In this document: positions 1 to 9,204 of the stretch, in pieces | Position numbering within the stretch: the stretch's first letter is position 1 | How the letters are laid out: each line of letters starts with the position of its first letter | NCBI GenBank assembly: GCA_902624455.1 | Contig: CACNXQ010000003.1 | Coordinates: 103,029 to 167,028 of the forward strand | Direction of reading: 5' to 3' | DNA from: an uncultured Pelagibacteraceae bacterium | GTDB lineage: Bacteria > Pseudomonadota > Alphaproteobacteria > Pelagibacterales > AG-422-B15 | Length of the DNA: 64,000 nt | The notes under the pieces: model-generated | The model's database searches: none | What the model was told of the DNA's origin: nothing | Seen by the model: only the letters and a program-made list of their open reading frames with translations | Program-made: the position numbers and the translations under genes

Positions 1-551
1 CTTATCCATGTATAAGTATTGGTTTCATTAATTTTTTTAATTTCTATTGATTTGTATTTCTGTCCTTTAACAGTAATCCCCTTTGATATTTTGCTAATAA
101 TGAAGTCAGTTATCTTACCTTGAATTTTTACTTTATATTCTCTTTGATAATTGTTCTTAGGTAGTTCAAATTCTCGTTTAAGCTGACCGTCATTCGTTAG
201 GATTAATAAACCTTCTGAATTATAATCTAATCTACCAACAGTAATCAAATTTCTATATTTTTTATTGATAAAATCAAAAATTGTCTTTCTATTTGATGGG
301 TCATTATGTGTCACTAGACAGCCTCTTGGTTTATGAAATATATAAATTTGTGTATCTGTCGATCTATTGATTAATTTTTTGTCGATAAAAATCTTATTAT
401 TTTCAGAGACATTCATTCCCTGTGAAATTATTTTTTTTCCATCAACTGATACTCTTCCCTCATCAATTAGCTTTTCAGCCTGTCTTCTTGAGTAGGATGT
501 ATTACGAGCTATAACTTTACTGAGACGTTCAATTTGAGTAGATTTTTGCAT
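1..551 (-). CDS. rluB: RluB/RsuA-family rRNA pseudouridine synthase, 3' end beyond window
   Basis: My own reverse-strand translation, since the ORF track omits it because it runs off the edge. From the ATG at 551 the protein opens with an S4 RNA-binding domain (SRRQAEKLIDEGRVSVDGK, about residues 17-35). The pseudouridine synthase core follows, with the catalytic-Asp motif GRLDYNSEGLL near residue 115. The family isomerises specific uridines in rRNA to pseudouridine. RluB (23S U2605) is the usual member divergent from tadA in alphaproteobacteria, but RluE/RsuA specificity cannot be excluded. Only 35 bases separate it from tadA. The C-terminus is missing because the window starts here. Confidence 0.85.
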   Translation of the reverse strand, partial: MQKSTQIERLSKVIARNTSYSRRQAEKLIDEGRVSVDGKKIISQGMNVSENNKIFIDKKLINRSTDTQIYIFHKPRGCLVTHNDPSNRKTIFDFINKKYRNLITVGRLDYNSEGLLILTNDGQLKREFELPKNNYQREYKVKIQGKITDFIISKISKGITVKGQKYKSIEIKKINETNTYTWI

Positions 552-586
552 CTAAAGCCTTCTTAATCAGATATAATACCTTTTAA

Positions 587-1036
587 ATGTCACAAAACCA
601 ATACATGGATCACGCTCTTAATGCAGCCTTAGATGGACAGAAATTAGGTGAAGTACCTATTGGATGTGTAATTATCGATGAAAATAAAAATATTTTGTCT
701 CTAACTCATAATAAAGTTACTGCAGATAATGACCCAACTGCGCATGCTGAAATTTTAGCTATAAGAGAAGCTTGCTCTAAAATACAAGCAAGTAGACTAG
801 TTAATTGCAGCTTATATGTTACTCTTGAGCCTTGTTTAATGTGTGCAAGTGCAATATCAAGAGCAAAAATTAAAAGGTTATTTTACGGCGCTGATGACAA
901 TAAATATGGATCAATTAATGGTAGTATAAATTTTTTTCAATCAAATATTTGCAATCATATACCTGAAATATATGATAACATCTGTAAAGATAAGTGTGAG
1001 AATATAATTAATAATTTTTTTAAGGATAAACGATAA
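587..1036 (+). CDS. tadA: tRNA-specific adenosine deaminase TadA
   Basis: Converts adenosine 34 to inosine in the tRNA-Arg(ACG) anticodon, needed to read the CGN box. The cytidine-deaminase fold is recognisable: HAE at residues 53-55 gives the zinc-binding His and the catalytic Glu, and PCLMC at 82-86 gives the two zinc cysteines. The length of 149 residues is normal. It is divergent from the rRNA pseudouridine synthase, a common alphaproteobacterial arrangement. Its stop codon directly abuts the ATG of the downstream acyl-CoA dehydrogenase, so the two are probably co-transcribed although their functions are unrelated. Confidence 0.93.
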   Translation: MSQNQYMDHALNAALDGQKLGEVPIGCVIIDENKNILSLTHNKVTADNDPTAHAEILAIREACSKIQASRLVNCSLYVTLEPCLMCASAISRAKIKRLFYGADDNKYGSINGSINFFQSNICNHIPEIYDNICKDKCENIINNFFKDKR

Positions 1037-2242
1037 ATGGCAATTTCAGACAGAGCTCAACAAACTACAGATAGATTACAAAAATTTATGGATAAAAATA
1101 TTTATCCAAATAATGATACATATATAAAACAGATTGATGATTTTGGTGATAATAGATGGCAAGTTGTTCCTATAATAGAAGACTTAAAAAAAGAAGCCAA
1201 AAAGGAAGATCTTTGGAATTTGTTTCTTCCGGAAAGTGATTATGGACATAATCTAACTAACGAAGAATATGCACCGATGTGCGAAATAATGGGACGAGCT
1301 ATGTGGTCCGCTGAAGTTTTTAATTGTTCTGCTCCTGATACCGGCAATATGGAGGTATTAGTAAGATATGGAACTGAAGAGCAAAAAGAAAAATATTTAA
1401 AACCATTATTAGATGGTGAAATAAGATCAGCATTTGCAATGACTGAACCAGCAGTTGCCTCTTCAGATGCAACAAATATACAAAGCGAAATAAAAAAAGA
1501 GGGTAATCAATATGTTTTAAATGGCACTAAATGGTGGACCTCAGGTGCAATGGATCCAAGGTGTCAATTTTATATTTTTATGGGAAAAACTGATCCTGAA
1601 AATCCTGATAAGCATAAACAGCAGTCTATGATACTTGTCGACAAAGATACTCCAGGTATCAAAATAAAGAGACATTTGCCAGTATTTGGATTTGATGATG
1701 CTCCGCATGGCCATGCTGAAATTGAATTTAATAACGTAAAAGTTCCGCCTGAAAATATGTTATTAGGTGAGGGTAGAGGTTTTGAGATAGCACAAGGCAG
1801 ATTAGGGCCAGGCAGGATACATCATTGTATGAGAACTATAGGACTTGCAGAGGTTGCTTTAGAGGCCATGTGTAAAAGACTAATGTCAAGAAAAGCATTT
1901 GGAAAAGAAGTTGTTAGACACTCCGTATGGCAAGAGCGTATAGCTGATGCTAGAATAAATATTGAAATGACAAGGTTACTTACTCTTAAAGCCGCATCGA
2001 TGATGGATAAAGTTGGTAATAAAGTTGCAAAAAATGAAATAGCTATGATTAAAGTTGCCGCTCCAAATATGGCACTTAAAATTATTGATGACGCGATCCA
2101 AGCTTTTGGCGGTGCGGGTGTAACATCCGATCCCCAACTAGCTAGAGCTTATGCAGGTATGAGAACTCTTCGTCTTGCAGATGGACCAGATGAGGTTCAT
2201 AGACTTTCAATTGCCAGAAATGAGCTAAAAAAATACTTATAA
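1037..2242 (+). CDS. acyl-CoA dehydrogenase, ACAD10/ACAD11-like
   Basis: FAD-dependent acyl-CoA dehydrogenase of 401 residues. The substrate/flavin segment [15 protein letters not shown] lies near residues 133-147 and NGTKWWTSG near 162-170. The C-terminal motif ADGPDEVHR is typical of the ACAD10/ACAD11 branch rather than the short- or medium-chain enzymes, which carry YEG there. In animals this dehydrogenase domain is fused to an APH-like kinase that phosphorylates 4-hydroxyacyl-CoAs. Here a free-standing kinase of that type lies about 1.4 kb away on the other strand. It starts immediately after the tadA stop. A role in 4-hydroxy acid breakdown is inferred from family and neighbourhood; the true substrate is unknown. 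Confidence 0.85.
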   Translation: MAISDRAQQTTDRLQKFMDKNIYPNNDTYIKQIDDFGDNRWQVVPIIEDLKKEAKKEDLWNLFLPESDYGHNLTNEEYAPMCEIMGRAMWSAEVFNCSAPDTGNMEVLVRYGTEEQKEKYLKPLLDGEIRSAFAMTEPAVASSDATNIQSEIKKEGNQYVLNGTKWWTSGAMDPRCQFYIFMGKTDPENPDKHKQQSMILVDKDTPGIKIKRHLPVFGFDDAPHGHAEIEFNNVKVPPENMLLGEGRGFEIAQGRLGPGRIHHCMRTIGLAEVALEAMCKRLMSRKAFGKEVVRHSVWQERIADARINIEMTRLLTLKAASMMDKVGNKVAKNEIAMIKVAAPNMALKIIDDAIQAFGGAGVTSDPQLARAYAGMRTLRLADGPDEVHRLSIARNELKKYL

Positions 2243-2243
2243 A

Positions 2244-2411
2244 TTGATAAAGAAAAGAAAAGTAACAAAAAAAGATGGGTACGGTCAGTTAGTCAATGAG
2301 GCCGATTTTGATAAGTATTGGGATAATTATCACTCGCTTGAGGATCTTTCTATGAAAGAGTCAGTTCGTCAAAAAAAAGAACGTTTAGCTAAAATAAACT
2401 CTAAAGAATAG
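2244..2411 (+). CDS. small basic hypothetical protein, TTG start
   Basis: An open frame of 55 codons, too short for the ORF track. It begins at a TTG one base after the acyl-CoA dehydrogenase stop and ends with TAG at 2409-2411. The predicted protein is charged and non-repetitive: a basic N-terminus, an aromatic acidic centre (FDKYWDNYHSLEDL) and a basic helical end (KESVRQKKERLAKI). It overlaps the 3' end of the convergent aminotransferase gene by 11 bases. I do not recognise the family. It fills what would otherwise be an unusually long gap in this dense genome, and its composition looks protein-like. The start is uncertain, since TTG is the only conventional codon near the 5' end. Confidence 0.45.
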   Translation: MIKKRKVTKKDGYGQLVNEADFDKYWDNYHSLEDLSMKESVRQKKERLAKINSKE

Positions 2412-3642
2412 TATCAAGAAAGTTAATAAGTCTCTGTACCTCTTCGATGGTATTATAGTGAACCATGGAAACTCTTACGACACCATCATTTGTTTCTATA
2501 CCTAGTCCTTGTAAACATCTCCAAGCATAAAATTCACCATTTCGAATACCAATATTTTCTTTTCCAGCCTGAACTGCAATATCATACGAGCTCATACCAT
2601 CTACTGTAAATGAAACTGTAGGCATACGATCACTTCTAAGATGAGAAGTTTTACCTAAAAGTCTCACATTTTTTTTTAATTTAAGAAAATCAAGTAGTAT
2701 TTTTATTAAATTTTCTTCGTAGTCATAAATTAATTCAAAAACTTTTTTACCCTTTTTATTTAAATTACTTTTATCACTTCCAAAATGATGATTATAAACA
2801 TTCTCATAATAGTCTGTTATTCCTGATAGACATGCCAATTCCTCATGATTTGGTCCACCAGGATTTAATGTGTAGGGCACATCTCCTTGAAGGAATTCAT
2901 GGTTTAAATTTTTCGTTTTTTCAAGCAGCTCTTTCTTACCATATAATAATGCTAAATGAGGTCCATATGTTTTGTACAAACTAAAAGCGTAGAAATCTAT
3001 ATCTATACCCTTGAGATCAGCAATATCGTGAGCCATATATGCCACACCATCGCCAACCACTTTAATACCCTGATCGTGTGCAATTTTTACAACTGTTTTT
3101 AAATCATTTATTGAAGCAATTACGTTAGATGTATGACACATACTTATTAATTTTGTTTTTTTAGTTATTAATTTTTCCAGATCACTTATTTCTAATTCTG
3201 CTGTTTCTGGGTTGAGGCACCATTCTTTCACTACTACACCAGTTTCAGCTAACTTACGCCAAGCACCAATATTCGCCTCATGATCTTGATTAGTGACAAT
3301 AATTTCATCTCCCTCAATAATACTGTCTTTAAGCGAATTGGAGAGTAAAAACATATTCATTGTAGTTGATGGACCAATAATAAATTCGTCATGTCTTACA
3401 TTTAAAAGTTCAGCAATTTTTTTCATGCTGTTATCCATTTCCTCTCCTGCTTCAATGGATGCACTAAAATCACCATAGGGTTGTACTTTTTTTGTGATCA
3501 TAAAATCATTTAATTTTTCAATTACAGTATTAGGAACGTATGTCCCGCCCGCATTTTCAAAAAAAGCAAGGTTTTGTGTTTTTTCATTTTGAAATGCTGG
3601 AAATTGACTTCTTATAAAATTTATATCCAGTTGATTTTTCAT
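2401..3642 (-). CDS. class V aminotransferase, cysteine desulfurase-like
   Basis: PLP-dependent fold-type I enzyme of 413 residues in the SufS/NifS-like superfamily. The expected landmarks are present: DHEANIGAW near 120-128 with the His that stacks on PLP, VVGDGVAYMAH near 195-205 with the PLP-nitrogen Asp (198), and FSLYKTYGPH near 220-229 with the Schiff-base Lys (224). I see no conserved cysteine loop of the kind carrying the persulfide in housekeeping desulfurases. It may therefore act on another beta-substituted or amino substrate, and selenocysteine-lyase, epimerase and MOCOS-like relatives are all in this clan. Its ATG overlaps the last base of the upstream kinase gene, so the two are probably co-transcribed with purD. 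Confidence 0.8.
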   Translation of the reverse strand: MKNQLDINFIRSQFPAFQNEKTQNLAFFENAGGTYVPNTVIEKLNDFMITKKVQPYGDFSASIEAGEEMDNSMKKIAELLNVRHDEFIIGPSTTMNMFLLSNSLKDSIIEGDEIIVTNQDHEANIGAWRKLAETGVVVKEWCLNPETAELEISDLEKLITKKTKLISMCHTSNVIASINDLKTVVKIAHDQGIKVVGDGVAYMAHDIADLKGIDIDFYAFSLYKTYGPHLALLYGKKELLEKTKNLNHEFLQGDVPYTLNPGGPNHEELACLSGITDYYENVYNHHFGSDKSNLNKKGKKVFELIYDYEENLIKILLDFLKLKKNVRLLGKTSHLRSDRMPTVSFTVDGMSSYDIAVQAGKENIGIRNGEFYAWRCLQGLGIETNDGVVRVSMVHYNTIEEVQRLINFLDTIL

Positions 3643-4706
3643 TAATTTAATCTCTCAACAATATTCCAGCCTAACTTACCAAGTATTGGAACAAAACTCT
3701 CATATTCTTTTGCTTGAGCACTAGAAGCTGTACCATCTCTAACTCTTCCCACAATACCTTGAGCAATACCGGCCAATCTAAATATATTATAAGCCATATA
3801 GAAATCCCAATTTTGTATTTTAGTTCTTCCAGTTTTCTTGTAATAAAGTTCAGCGTACTCATCTTCTTTTGGAATATTTAATTTTTGTAAATCTGCACCC
3901 ATTATCCCCATACCTCTAGCACCAACGGGGAGTCTCCAGGACATCATATGATATGTAAAATCTGCAATAGGATTGCCTAGTGTAGATAGCTCCCAGTCTA
4001 AAATTGCAACGACAGAATTATTTTTTTTATCAAATATCATATTATCTAATCTGAAGTCACCGTGTACAATAGTTGTATCTTGTTCATCAGGTAAATTTTT
4101 TGGAAGCCATTCAATAAGATTATTCATCTCTGGTATATCTTGAGTTTCAGAGTCTTTATATTGTTTTGTCCATCTATGAATCTGTCTACTCATATATTCT
4201 TCGTGTTTTCCGTAATCAGATAAACCAACCTTACTGAAATCAACGTTATGAAGCTTTGCAATTGTGTCATTCATTGATAAATAAATATCTCGTCTTTGCT
4301 CATGGTCACAATTTGGAAGTAAAAGTTCCCAGAATATGTTTCCTTTAACATGATCCATCACAAAAAATGGAGTGCCGATAATATTAGTATCATCACAATA
4401 CACATATGTTTTCGGAACAGGAACATCTGTTCGATTAAGCGCCGTCATTACTCTGTATTCCCTATCTACTGCATGAGCTGATTTCAAAAGCTTACCAGGC
4501 GGTTTCCTTCTGATAACTAAATCTTTTTCGTTAGTTGAAACTAAATAAGTGGGATTGGACTGACCACCTTTAAATTGCTTAATATCATTTATAATAATTT
4601 TGTTTCCTAGTAAATTTTTAAGAAAATCGTTTAGTGAATTTTTATCAATCTGTAACTTTTCATCAACTTCTTTTACACCTGAAAATATCTGATCTCTATC
4701 AGTCAT
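3642..4706 (-). CDS. APH-like phosphotransferase, ACAD10/11 N-domain type
   Basis: Protein kinase-like fold of the aminoglycoside phosphotransferase superfamily. Catalytic-loop HGDFRLDN lies near residues 215-222 and the metal-binding ILDWELSTLGNP near 235-246 (numbered from the chosen start). This is the subgroup fused to acyl-CoA dehydrogenase in human ACAD10/11, which phosphorylates 4-hydroxyacyl-CoA, not an antibiotic-resistance enzyme. The ORF track starts at 4754. I prefer the ATG at 4706 because it forms an ATGA overlap with the purD stop, while the longer start would overlap purD by 52 bases. Length becomes 354 residues. A partnership with the ACAD at 1037-2242 is inferred. Confidence 0.82.
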   Translation of the reverse strand: MTDRDQIFSGVKEVDEKLQIDKNSLNDFLKNLLGNKIIINDIKQFKGGQSNPTYLVSTNEKDLVIRRKPPGKLLKSAHAVDREYRVMTALNRTDVPVPKTYVYCDDTNIIGTPFFVMDHVKGNIFWELLLPNCDHEQRRDIYLSMNDTIAKLHNVDFSKVGLSDYGKHEEYMSRQIHRWTKQYKDSETQDIPEMNNLIEWLPKNLPDEQDTTIVHGDFRLDNMIFDKKNNSVVAILDWELSTLGNPIADFTYHMMSWRLPVGARGMGIMGADLQKLNIPKEDEYAELYYKKTGRTKIQNWDFYMAYNIFRLAGIAQGIVGRVRDGTASSAQAKEYESFVPILGKLGWNIVERLN

Positions 4707-5965
4707 CTCAAACCTTTTTGGCCAATATCTCTCCTGTAGTATCCTTTTGGCCAATCAATTTTATTAATTTCAAGATAAGTTTTATTTAATGCTTCGGAGA
4801 GCGATGAAGCTTTTCCTGTTACTGACAAAACCCTCCCTCCATTTGCCAATACTTTTCCTTCTTCCTTAATAGTGGAGGCATGAAATATTTGGAGAGAGTC
4901 ATCTTTACTTATTTTATCAAGCCCTTTGATTTCTGTTCTTTTTTCAAATTGACCAGGATATCCATCAGAGGCCATTACAACAGTGGCACAATAATCATTT
5001 TCCCAATTTAGTGTGTTTCGTTTTATTTTTCCATCAATACATTCAAGCATTAATTCAACAATATCACTCTTCATTCTAAGCATTAAAACTTGGCACTCAG
5101 GATCACCAAATCTTATATTGTATTCAACTAATTTTGCATGATTGTTTTGTATCATTAAGCCCGCATACAATACACCTTTGTAAGGGTGACCTAATTCCGC
5201 AAGTGCATTTAAAGTAGGTTTAATAATTTCTTTATCTACTTGTTGTTTAATTTCATCAGTAAAAATGGGAGCTGGTGAATATGCACCCATTCCACCAGTA
5301 TTTGGCCCCTCATCATTTTCTCCTATTCTTTTATGATCTTGAGCACTTTCAAGTGAAATGAAATCTTTCCCATCACAGCAAACAAAATAACTTGCTTCTT
5401 CACCATCCATGAATTCTTCAATTACAACATCCATTTCAGGGCCAAATTTGCCATTAAAAATATCTTGAAGTGCATCTTTTGCAGTTTTCTTATCCTCTGC
5501 AATTGTTACTCCTTTTCCAGCTGCAAGCCCGTTTGCTTTAATCACTATTGGAAATGATTGATTTTCCAAATACTTCATAGCTGTTTCTAAATCCGAAAAT
5601 TTTTCATAAGTAGCTGTAGGAATATTATTTTGCTTACATAGATCTTTCATAAACCCTTTTGAACCCTCAAGCTGAGCAGCAAATTTATTTGGTCCAAAAA
5701 CTTTGATGTTTTTGTCTAATAAGAAGTTAACAATACCATTTACAAGTGGCTCTTCAGGACCAACAACTACTAATTCAATCAAATTTGAATTTATGAATTC
5801 GTATATCTTCTCAAAATCACCAATGTTTATATTAATACACTTTGCTATTTCACTTATACCATAATTTCCAGGCATTGCATAAAGTGCAGATGTTAATGAA
5901 CTTCTTTTTATCGCATAACATAAAGAGTGTTCTCTAGCACCACTCCCAATTACAAGAATTTTCAT
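4703..5965 (-). CDS. purD: phosphoribosylamine-glycine ligase PurD
   Basis: GAR synthetase joins glycine to phosphoribosylamine using ATP, the second step of purine synthesis. The N-terminus MKILVIGSGAREHSLCYAI is typical of the family. An ATP-grasp domain follows, with IKANGLAAGKGVTIAE and the DHKRIGENDEGPNTGGMGAY segment. The length of 420 residues is normal. It is divergent from xseA across 50 bases and its stop overlaps the start of the kinase gene in an ATGA junction. The other purine genes here (purL, Q, S, C, B) lie 41 kb or more away, so purD is not part of that cluster. Confidence 0.96.
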   Translation of the reverse strand: MKILVIGSGAREHSLCYAIKRSSLTSALYAMPGNYGISEIAKCININIGDFEKIYEFINSNLIELVVVGPEEPLVNGIVNFLLDKNIKVFGPNKFAAQLEGSKGFMKDLCKQNNIPTATYEKFSDLETAMKYLENQSFPIVIKANGLAAGKGVTIAEDKKTAKDALQDIFNGKFGPEMDVVIEEFMDGEEASYFVCCDGKDFISLESAQDHKRIGENDEGPNTGGMGAYSPAPIFTDEIKQQVDKEIIKPTLNALAELGHPYKGVLYAGLMIQNNHAKLVEYNIRFGDPECQVLMLRMKSDIVELMLECIDGKIKRNTLNWENDYCATVVMASDGYPGQFEKRTEIKGLDKISKDDSLQIFHASTIKEEGKVLANGGRVLSVTGKASSLSEALNKTYLEINKIDWPKGYYRRDIGQKGLR

Positions 5966-6015
5966 AAGTAAAAATTTATTTTATTGATATAGTAACATAT
6001 TTAATTTTAAGTGAA

Positions 6016-7317
6016 ATGGTAAGAGAGAATATACAAGAATTTTCGGTATCAGAAATCTCCTCTGCAATTAAGGAATCCCTTGAGGAAAATTTTGGTTATG
6101 TAAAAATTAGAGGTGAAGTCTCTGGTCTGAGTAAACCAACTTCTGGTCATATTTATCTTAAATTAAAAGATGAGAAAGCAATAATAAATGCCATTATATG
6201 GAGAAGTGCTGTTAACAAAATAGGCTTCGTACCTGAAGATGGTCTTGAAGTAGTGTGTTCGGGAAGACTGACTACAGGTTTTTCTGATAGATATCCTGGA
6301 CGATCAGACTATTCAGTCATAGTAGACTCATTAATGCCGGCTGGAGAAGGCGCGTTAATGGCTCTTTTAGAAAAAAGAAAAAAAGAATTTTCAAATGAAG
6401 GTTTATTTGATGAAGCTCACAAACAACAAATTCCTAAATTTCCTCAAACCATTGGCGTGATAACATCGCCAACTGGTGCTGTTATTCAAGATATCTTAAA
6501 TAGGGTTAACGACAGATATCCGTGTAATATTCTTTTATGGCCTGTTCCTGTTCAAGGTGAAGATGCTGCTCCATTAGTATCGGAGGCTATTGAGGGTTTT
6601 AATTCACTGTCCGTCAAAAAAGAATTTAATCCTCCGGATGTAATAATTATTGCTAGAGGTGGGGGGAGCATTGAAGATCTATGGCCATTTAATGAGGAAA
6701 TAGTTGTAAGATCCGTTTTTAAAAGCTCCATTCCAGTTATTTCAGCTATTGGACATGAAACGGATACAACACTAGTTGACTATGTATCTGATTTAAGAGC
6801 ACCTACACCAACAGCGGCAGCTGAATTATCTACGCCTGATAAAAAAGATCTTTTGTCTAATATTGAAGAGTATCAATTAACACTAAATACATCACTAAAT
6901 TCTTTTTTAGAAAATAAAAAACAAAAATTTAAAAACTTAATAGATCAGCTTATAAATATTCAGCAATTATTTGTTAGCAACAAGAAATCAAATTTTCAAA
7001 ATTTATCAGGTTCACTGAATTTGAGAATTCTTGACGAACAATTAAAAAGTAAAAATAAAGATCTCAAACTATTATCTGAAAGAATTATACAAGGACAGCA
7101 AGCTTATATTAAAGATTTATCCAAAACCATTACTTCGTTTTCAAAATTACTTAATAGTCTTAGCTATAAGTCTATATTAAATAGAGGATTTTCGGTTACT
7201 AGAAATTCAAAAAAAGAAATTGTAAAGTCAACAAAAAATTTATCTCATAATGAGAGTTTGAAAATCGAAACTAATTTTGGTACTTTACATACTGTATTAG
7301 AAAAAATAGATGAATAA
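6016..7317 (+). CDS. xseA: exodeoxyribonuclease VII large subunit
   Basis: Large subunit of exonuclease VII, which degrades single-stranded DNA to oligonucleotides with the small subunit XseB; XseB is not visible here. An N-terminal OB-fold spans about residues 8-105. The catalytic domain includes GVITSPTGAVIQDI (147-160), IARGGGSIEDLWPFNEE (212-228) and AIGHETDTTLVDYVSDLRAPTPT from about 244. A lysine-rich coiled-coil region and a C-terminal tail follow. The length of 433 residues is usual. The stop overlaps the start of the DUF2093 gene by 8 bases, an order common in alphaproteobacteria. Confidence 0.95.
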   Translation: MVRENIQEFSVSEISSAIKESLEENFGYVKIRGEVSGLSKPTSGHIYLKLKDEKAIINAIIWRSAVNKIGFVPEDGLEVVCSGRLTTGFSDRYPGRSDYSVIVDSLMPAGEGALMALLEKRKKEFSNEGLFDEAHKQQIPKFPQTIGVITSPTGAVIQDILNRVNDRYPCNILLWPVPVQGEDAAPLVSEAIEGFNSLSVKKEFNPPDVIIIARGGGSIEDLWPFNEEIVVRSVFKSSIPVISAIGHETDTTLVDYVSDLRAPTPTAAAELSTPDKKDLLSNIEEYQLTLNTSLNSFLENKKQKFKNLIDQLINIQQLFVSNKKSNFQNLSGSLNLRILDEQLKSKNKDLKLLSERIIQGQQAYIKDLSKTITSFSKLLNSLSYKSILNRGFSVTRNSKKEIVKSTKNLSHNESLKIETNFGTLHTVLEKIDE

Positions 7318-7522
7318 TAATTTTACAGAGTTAGCAAAAATAAAACTTGATAATGGAAGTTTTGAAATAATTGAACCTGGTGACTATGTAGAATGTTCTA
7401 TAACTGGAAAAAAAATAGCATTAGAAAACTTAAAATACTGGAACGTAGAACTACAAGAAATTTATTTTTCACCAGAGGTTGCACTTCAGAGATATAAAGA
7501 GATCAATGAAATCTCTAATTAG
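7310..7522 (+). CDS. DUF2093 family protein
   Basis: A 70-residue cytosolic protein matching the alphaproteobacterial DUF2093 family by its core: an acidic N-terminus, PGDYVECSITGKKIAL, the LKYWNVELQEIY segment and a final YxSPEVALQR-like element. The function is unknown. It overlaps xseA by 8 bases and is overlapped by 17 bases by the M23 peptidase gene, so all three are probably one transcript. The two-cysteine zinc-ribbon appearance of some relatives is not obvious here, as only one Cys is visible. Confidence 0.8.
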   Translation: MNNNFTELAKIKLDNGSFEIIEPGDYVECSITGKKIALENLKYWNVELQEIYFSPEVALQRYKEINEISN

Positions 7523-8306
7523 AATATGTTTTTTAATTTGTATTACAACTAATGTAGTACTTGCGAAAGAGCTACCAAAGAATGCCTTGCAAGGAAGTCT
7601 AATTATTGGTCAAAACTCTCATATTGATGAAATCTTGATGAACGGTAAGCCCCTAAAACTGAGTAAAGATGGAGATTTTGTTTTTGCAATCGGTCGTGAT
7701 TATAAAGAAACCATTAGTATTACATCAATTAAGTCGGGTGAAATTCTAGATATCCATCAAATTAAGATTATTCCGCAAGACTACGAAATTCAGCGAATTG
7801 ATGGATTGCCAGAGCAAATGGTTACGCCACTGGATGATGAAATTATCAAAAGAATTATCTCTGAAAACAACATTATTAAAGAAAAAAAACTCTTGAGTTT
7901 GGATGAAACATTTTTCAAGAATGAATTTATACAACCAACGAGCGGAGTTATAAGTGGAGTATTTGGAAGTCAACGCATTTTAAACGGTAAAGCAAAAAGT
8001 CCACATAGAGGTCTTGATATAGCAGCAGACGAAGGTACGCCAATATATGCATGTAATGATGGTATTGTTATCCATGCTGAAAATGATCTTTATTATACAG
8101 GTGGAACAATAATTTTAGATCATGGCCATGGTGTAAAATCAATTTATGCTCACATGTCTGAAGTAAAAGTGAACGTGGATGATAAGGTGACAAAAAACGA
8201 TGTAATTGGAAGCGTGGGGTCTACCGGCCGATCAACGGGTCCCCATCTTCATTGGGGAGTGATGGTTTTTAATGAATATGTAGATCCCGCTTTATTAATT
8301 AAATAG
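7506..8306 (+). CDS. secreted M23 (LytM-type) peptidoglycan endopeptidase
   Basis: Zinc endopeptidase that cleaves peptidoglycan cross-links in the periplasm. I start it at the ATG at 7506 rather than 7479 because this gives a clean signal peptide (MKSLIRICFLICITTNVVLA, predicted cleavage before KE). A divergent N-terminal beta domain precedes the catalytic M23 domain. Zinc ligands are His167 and Asp171 in SPHRGLDIA and His249 in PHLHWGV, with catalytic His216 in YAHMS and His247. All active-site residues are present, so it should be an active enzyme rather than a degenerate EnvC/NlpD activator. It overlaps DUF2093 and ends 20 bases before the convergent lpxL stop. Confidence 0.9.
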   Translation: MKSLIRICFLICITTNVVLAKELPKNALQGSLIIGQNSHIDEILMNGKPLKLSKDGDFVFAIGRDYKETISITSIKSGEILDIHQIKIIPQDYEIQRIDGLPEQMVTPLDDEIIKRIISENNIIKEKKLLSLDETFFKNEFIQPTSGVISGVFGSQRILNGKAKSPHRGLDIAADEGTPIYACNDGIVIHAENDLYYTGGTIILDHGHGVKSIYAHMSEVKVNVDDKVTKNDVIGSVGSTGRSTGPHLHWGVMVFNEYVDPALLIK

Positions 8307-8326
8307 CAATAAAAGTATGAATTAAT

Positions 8327-9202
8327 TTATTTAATTTTCCATCTATCATGAAGCCAAAAGTATTGATGAGGATATTTTTCAATCATCAATTCATAAAATT
8401 CAATTATTTTTTTTGTGATCTTTTGTATTTCTTCATCTGTCTGAGATAATCCTTGTGTTTGAATGCAATCAATTATTTCAAATGAAAGACTATAATCCTC
8501 TTTTCTTATGGGCCAGCCTAAGTAAATATCACATTGGTACTTTAGTCCTAGTTGTGCAGGTAAGGATGAAAATTTCATTTTCTTTTTAAAGAAACTCATC
8601 TCAATTCCACTCGATAATTGTTGATCTGCTAACAAGGCTAAAGAGTCACCATTTCTAAAATTACTTAAAAGTTTTTTCGTACCTGCTTTATTCTTACTAT
8701 AGCATTTAACACTATATTTTGATCTTAGAATTCTTATGTAACTATTTACAAATTGATTATTTGGTTCCCTTACAATAGCAGAAATATCAATAGGTAGTTT
8801 TTTAACTGACATGCCTGGAACTTCCCAATTAGCACTGTGTGCAGAAACTATAATACAATTTTTTTTCTGTGATTTTATTTCCTCTAAATAATTATTTTCT
8901 ACAAGATCAATATTTTCTGAAACTTTTTTTAAATGTGAATACTCTGCAATTGTACATCCAATATTAATCCATGACTTAAAAGCTGTGTCCTTTATCCATA
9001 ACTCATCTTTTTTGGGAAATGCAATCCTTAAATTATCCAATAAAAGTTTATGTATAGATGTGTTTGGACCAACTGTTTTAGCAACTAAAATACCAAAAGA
9101 CCTTGCATATTTAATTGGAATAATTTTGAAAATACTAATTGAGGTAATAAATATTAAGAATTCAATTGGATATCTAAAAAATTTTTTAAGAAAGAGCTTC
9201 AT
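8327..9202 (-). CDS. lpxL: lysophospholipid acyltransferase, LpxL/HtrB family
   Basis: Inner-membrane acyltransferase that adds a secondary acyl chain to Kdo2-lipid A. An N-terminal hydrophobic segment is followed by the HX4E motif HSANWE at residues 122-127 and later catalytic-domain blocks such as NGDSLALLADQQ. The ending HDRWKIK resembles the family's usual WxHxRWK tail. The length of 291 residues is normal. It is the last gene of the minus-strand msbA-DUF374-waaA-lpxK-lpxL run, 2 bases after the lpxK stop. Whether it adds a C12, C14 or very-long chain cannot be told from the sequence. Confidence 0.9.
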   Translation of the reverse strand: MKLFLKKFFRYPIEFLIFITSISIFKIIPIKYARSFGILVAKTVGPNTSIHKLLLDNLRIAFPKKDELWIKDTAFKSWINIGCTIAEYSHLKKVSENIDLVENNYLEEIKSQKKNCIIVSAHSANWEVPGMSVKKLPIDISAIVREPNNQFVNSYIRILRSKYSVKCYSKNKAGTKKLLSNFRNGDSLALLADQQLSSGIEMSFFKKKMKFSSLPAQLGLKYQCDIYLGWPIRKEDYSLSFEIIDCIQTQGLSQTDEEIQKITKKIIEFYELMIEKYPHQYFWLHDRWKIK

Positions 9203-9204
9203 CT

